Notes under the pieces: model-generated
Seen by the model: only the letters and a program-made list of their open reading frames with translations
Databases searched by the model: none
What the model was told of the DNA's origin: nothing
Source of the DNA: JAAZNO01 sp012798275
Lineage (GTDB): Bacteria > Chloroflexota > Anaerolineae > B4-G1 > SLSP01
Length of the DNA: 41,119 nucleotides
Assembly (NCBI GenBank): GCA_035347995.1
Contig: DAOPQD010000022.1
Location: 1 to 41,119, forward strand
Direction: 5' to 3'
Shown: piece after piece, positions 39,558 through 41,119 of the stretch
Position numbering within the stretch: position 1 is the first letter of the stretch
How the letters are laid out: each line of letters starts with the position of its first letter
Program-made: the position numbers and the translations under genes

Positions 39558-40553
39558 TCAAGGCGCCGGGAGCATAGGTGTCGGTGGAGTCGCCGGCGTC
39601 GGCGTGGCGCGTCCCGCAGCAGGCGCCGTGGGCGTAGGTGTCGGTGGAGTCGCCGGCGTCGGCGTGGCGCGTCCCGTAGCAGGCGCCGTTGGAGTAGAGA
39701 TCGGTGAAATCGCTGGCGTCGGCGCGCCGGGTACAGCCGCAGCAGGCGCCGTCTCCAGGACGGGAGCGGGCAGCGCCAGTTCCATCACCTCAGCCCACAG
39801 CGCTTCCAGTTCCAATCCCACGCGGAACGAGCCCTCTTCGATCAGCGCCCGCAAGTCGCTCAGCCGGGCCTGCAAGGGCGTGATGGCCGCGTCCAGGTCG
39901 GGCGCCAGCGCGCGCGCCCGTTCCAGGTGGGCAACAGCGAGGGTCGTGGCCTCGGCGGCGGCGCGTGGATCTTTCTCCAGCAAGAGCAGACGCACGCGGA
40001 GCAAGTCCTGCGCCGTCTGCAGCAGCGCCACACGTCCTTCCACCTCACCGACCTGTTGGCTGACAGCAGCGGTGTTTTCGACGACAAGGCCCTGCAGCAC
40101 TTCCAGCTCCGCCTGGAGCTCAGTGAGGCTGTCCGCCTCCGCTTTCACCTCCGCCTCGGCCTGCAGCAGTTCCTTTTCCAGAGTTGCAAGGCGCGCGTCC
40201 GCCGCCCTCAACGCCTCGGATTGGGCAGTCAAGGCCTCATCGCGGGCAGCGGCCGCATCGCGCGCTTCCTGCAATGCCGCCTCGAGCGTCGTCACCCGCT
40301 CCTCCAGGCTTTGCAGCTCGGCTTGAGCGCGCGTCTGTTCTTGCGTCAGCCGCTGCTCCAGCGCCGTGACGCGGGCGGTGTTCTCCTGCACCGGGCGGAC
40401 GAAGGTGTGGTAGACCCAGGGCACGCCGAAATAGAGCGCCGCGCCGATCAGCACTCCCAGGACGATGACGAAGATCAGCCGCAAGAGGAATTTGAAGAAC
40501 GTCCCTACAGCGCGTCCAAAAGTGTTGCCCGAAGACGGTTGCGTGGCAGTCAT
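39558..40553 (-). CDS. membrane-anchored coiled-coil protein with Thr/Pro repeat tail
   Basis: A protein of 331 residues. A short polar N-terminus precedes one membrane helix (about 20-45: FLLRLIFVIVLGVLIGAALYFGV). A long coiled coil follows (about 55-200, rich in Leu/Glu/Gln/Ala heptads), then a helical stretch to ~260 and a Thr/Pro/Ala tail with a 20-residue tandem repeat. The start overlaps the stop of the preceding gene (ATGA). No enzyme motif is present. The pair may form an envelope scaffold; the function is unknown. Confidence 0.7.
   Translation of the reverse strand: MTATQPSSGNTFGRAVGTFFKFLLRLIFVIVLGVLIGAALYFGVPWVYHTFVRPVQENTARVTALEQRLTQEQTRAQAELQSLEERVTTLEAALQEARDAAAARDEALTAQSEALRAADARLATLEKELLQAEAEVKAEADSLTELQAELEVLQGLVVENTAAVSQQVGEVEGRVALLQTAQDLLRVRLLLLEKDPRAAAEATTLAVAHLERARALAPDLDAAITPLQARLSDLRALIEEGSFRVGLELEALWAEVMELALPAPVLETAPAAAVPGAPTPAISPISTPTAPATGRATPTPATPPTPTPTAPAAGRATPTPATPPTPMLPAP
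39574..39712 (-). repeat. 60-bp tandem repeat encoding a 20-residue Thr/Pro unit
   Basis: Two nearly identical 60-bp units and a decayed third encode TPTAPATGRATPTPATPPTP at the C-terminal tail of the coiled-coil protein. The period is exactly 60 bp, so copy number can change without a frameshift. Confidence 0.85.
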
Positions 40554-41119
40554 GGCTGCGCCTCCTGTTCGACGGGAGCCTGCGGCGCAGGCGACGGGGC
40601 ATTGGCATCACCAAAGAGCTCCGTCAGCAGGGCCTGCAGGCGCTGGAAGAAGGTCTCCGCTTTCACGGTGCGCGCCTCGACGGTAGCGATTTGCTCCGTG
40701 AGCACGTCGGTCGCCGCCCCCAACGCGGTGATTTCCTCTCGGAGGGTGGAGACGTCCCCGTCCAGCGCTTTAACGGCCGCCTCCGTCCGCTCCATGCGCG
40801 TCGTCAATCCCTCGAGGCGATCGAGGCGCTGACGCAGACCGCTCACTTCTCCCTGCAACGTCTCCTGACGGGCGGCGAGGTCGGCGGCTTGATTCTGCAA
40901 ATCCATGATGGCGGGGTGATAGGTGGTGTTGAGCGTCCCGTTGATGCCGGTGAGCACCAGCAACGAGAAGATCATCCCCAGAATGCTGCCCACGAAGACG
41001 GCGCTAACCCAGCCGAGCCAGCCCCAACCCGACCGTTTCTCCGCGCGCGGGGCGGGAGCGGCAGGCGGCGCGGGCGGTGCAGGCGGCGCCTGTGGGACAG
41101 GTTCTGGGCGAGGGGCAGG
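40550..41119 (-). CDS. membrane-anchored coiled-coil protein, N-terminus beyond the window
   Basis: At least 189 residues; the frame is open to the window edge, so the gene is partial. The visible N-terminal part is Pro/Ala-rich, then a Trp-rich stretch (GWGWLGWVSAVFVG), a membrane helix (about GSILGMIFSLLVLTGI), and a coiled coil of Leu/Arg/Glu heptads (QNQAADLAARQETLQGEVSG and onward). A short Pro-rich end (APSPAPQAPVEQEAQP) closes it. A GTG at 40993 is an internal alternative start. Same plan as the next gene, with which it overlaps by four bases. Confidence 0.65.
   Translation of the reverse strand, partial: PAPRPEPVPQAPPAPPAPPAAPAPRAEKRSGWGWLGWVSAVFVGSILGMIFSLLVLTGINGTLNTTYHPAIMDLQNQAADLAARQETLQGEVSGLRQRLDRLEGLTTRMERTEAAVKALDGDVSTLREEITALGAATDVLTEQIATVEARTVKAETFFQRLQALLTELFGDANAPSPAPQAPVEQEAQP

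Overview
The window looks like a chromosomal piece of a GC-rich bacterium, most likely a member of the Chloroflexota (Anaerolineae-like). The clues are the GC content, polytopic membrane proteins carrying beta-sandwich tails, lipoproteins and coiled-coil proteins with Thr/Pro-rich linkers, and intergenic heptamer and octamer repeats. This placement is an inference from gene style and not from a marker gene. No rRNA, tRNA, CRISPR array, transposase or phage gene was recognised. Most genes lie in co-directional runs with 1-8 bp overlaps and good Shine-Dalgarno (SD) sequences.

Layout. 1-1.9 kb: a minus-strand helicase-associated-domain protein. 1.9-7.3 kb: two large membrane proteins (a PTPS-related/YfhO-like protein and a GT-C glycosyltransferase-like protein) that share a C-terminal beta-sandwich domain. 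7.3-10.6 kb: iorA and iorB (indolepyruvate:ferredoxin oxidoreductase), separated by a VapBC-like toxin-antitoxin pair with its own promoter. 10.7-13.0 kb (minus): a PfkB-type kinase, a YeiH-type transporter and a 46-codon membrane protein. 13.0-13.7 kb: a gene-poor stretch with a three-hairpin element and two short ORFs of a repeated family. 13.7-15.5 kb (minus): a nucleoside phosphorylase and a SEC-C methionine aminopeptidase. 15.7-22.0 kb (minus): a leader-peptide operon of two double-GNAT acetyltransferases and a heterodimeric ABC exporter. 22.1-24.5 kb: pxpABC (5-oxoprolinase). 24.5-26.5 kb: moaA, moaC and a MOSC protein. 26.5-31.8 kb: a lipoprotein, a degenerate radical-SAM/SPASM protein with a PqqD-like domain, a membrane protein ending in a Cys-Ala repeat, and a methyltransferase. 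31.8-34.7 kb: a RelA/SpoT homologue with a structured leader, and an SRAP protein. 35.0-39.4 kb: a GH13 glycosidase, a YhhQ-type queuosine-precursor transporter, era, and convergent tgt. 39.5-41.1 kb (minus): two membrane-anchored coiled-coil proteins, the second running off the window.

The most notable signals are these. (1) A consensus promoter, a 32-residue leader ORF and two tandem near-identical intrinsic terminators precede the acetyltransferase/ABC exporter operon. The sequences allow a domino antiterminator pairing, so this reads as a ribosome-sensing attenuator for a drug-response operon. (2) A pseudo-radical-SAM protein with a PqqD-like domain sits next to a membrane protein with a seven-cysteine Cys-Ala tail and a methyltransferase, a possible peptide-tail modification system. 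(3) A short-ORF family with conserved SD spacing, Arg4 and Glu-Asn-Val at 10-12 occurs three times, plus one copy whose start codon is lost. (4) Heptamer repeats form arrays of exactly 10, 26 and 16 units in gaps between co-directional genes, always in the direction of transcription, and one heptamer tract has been absorbed in frame into a membrane protein.
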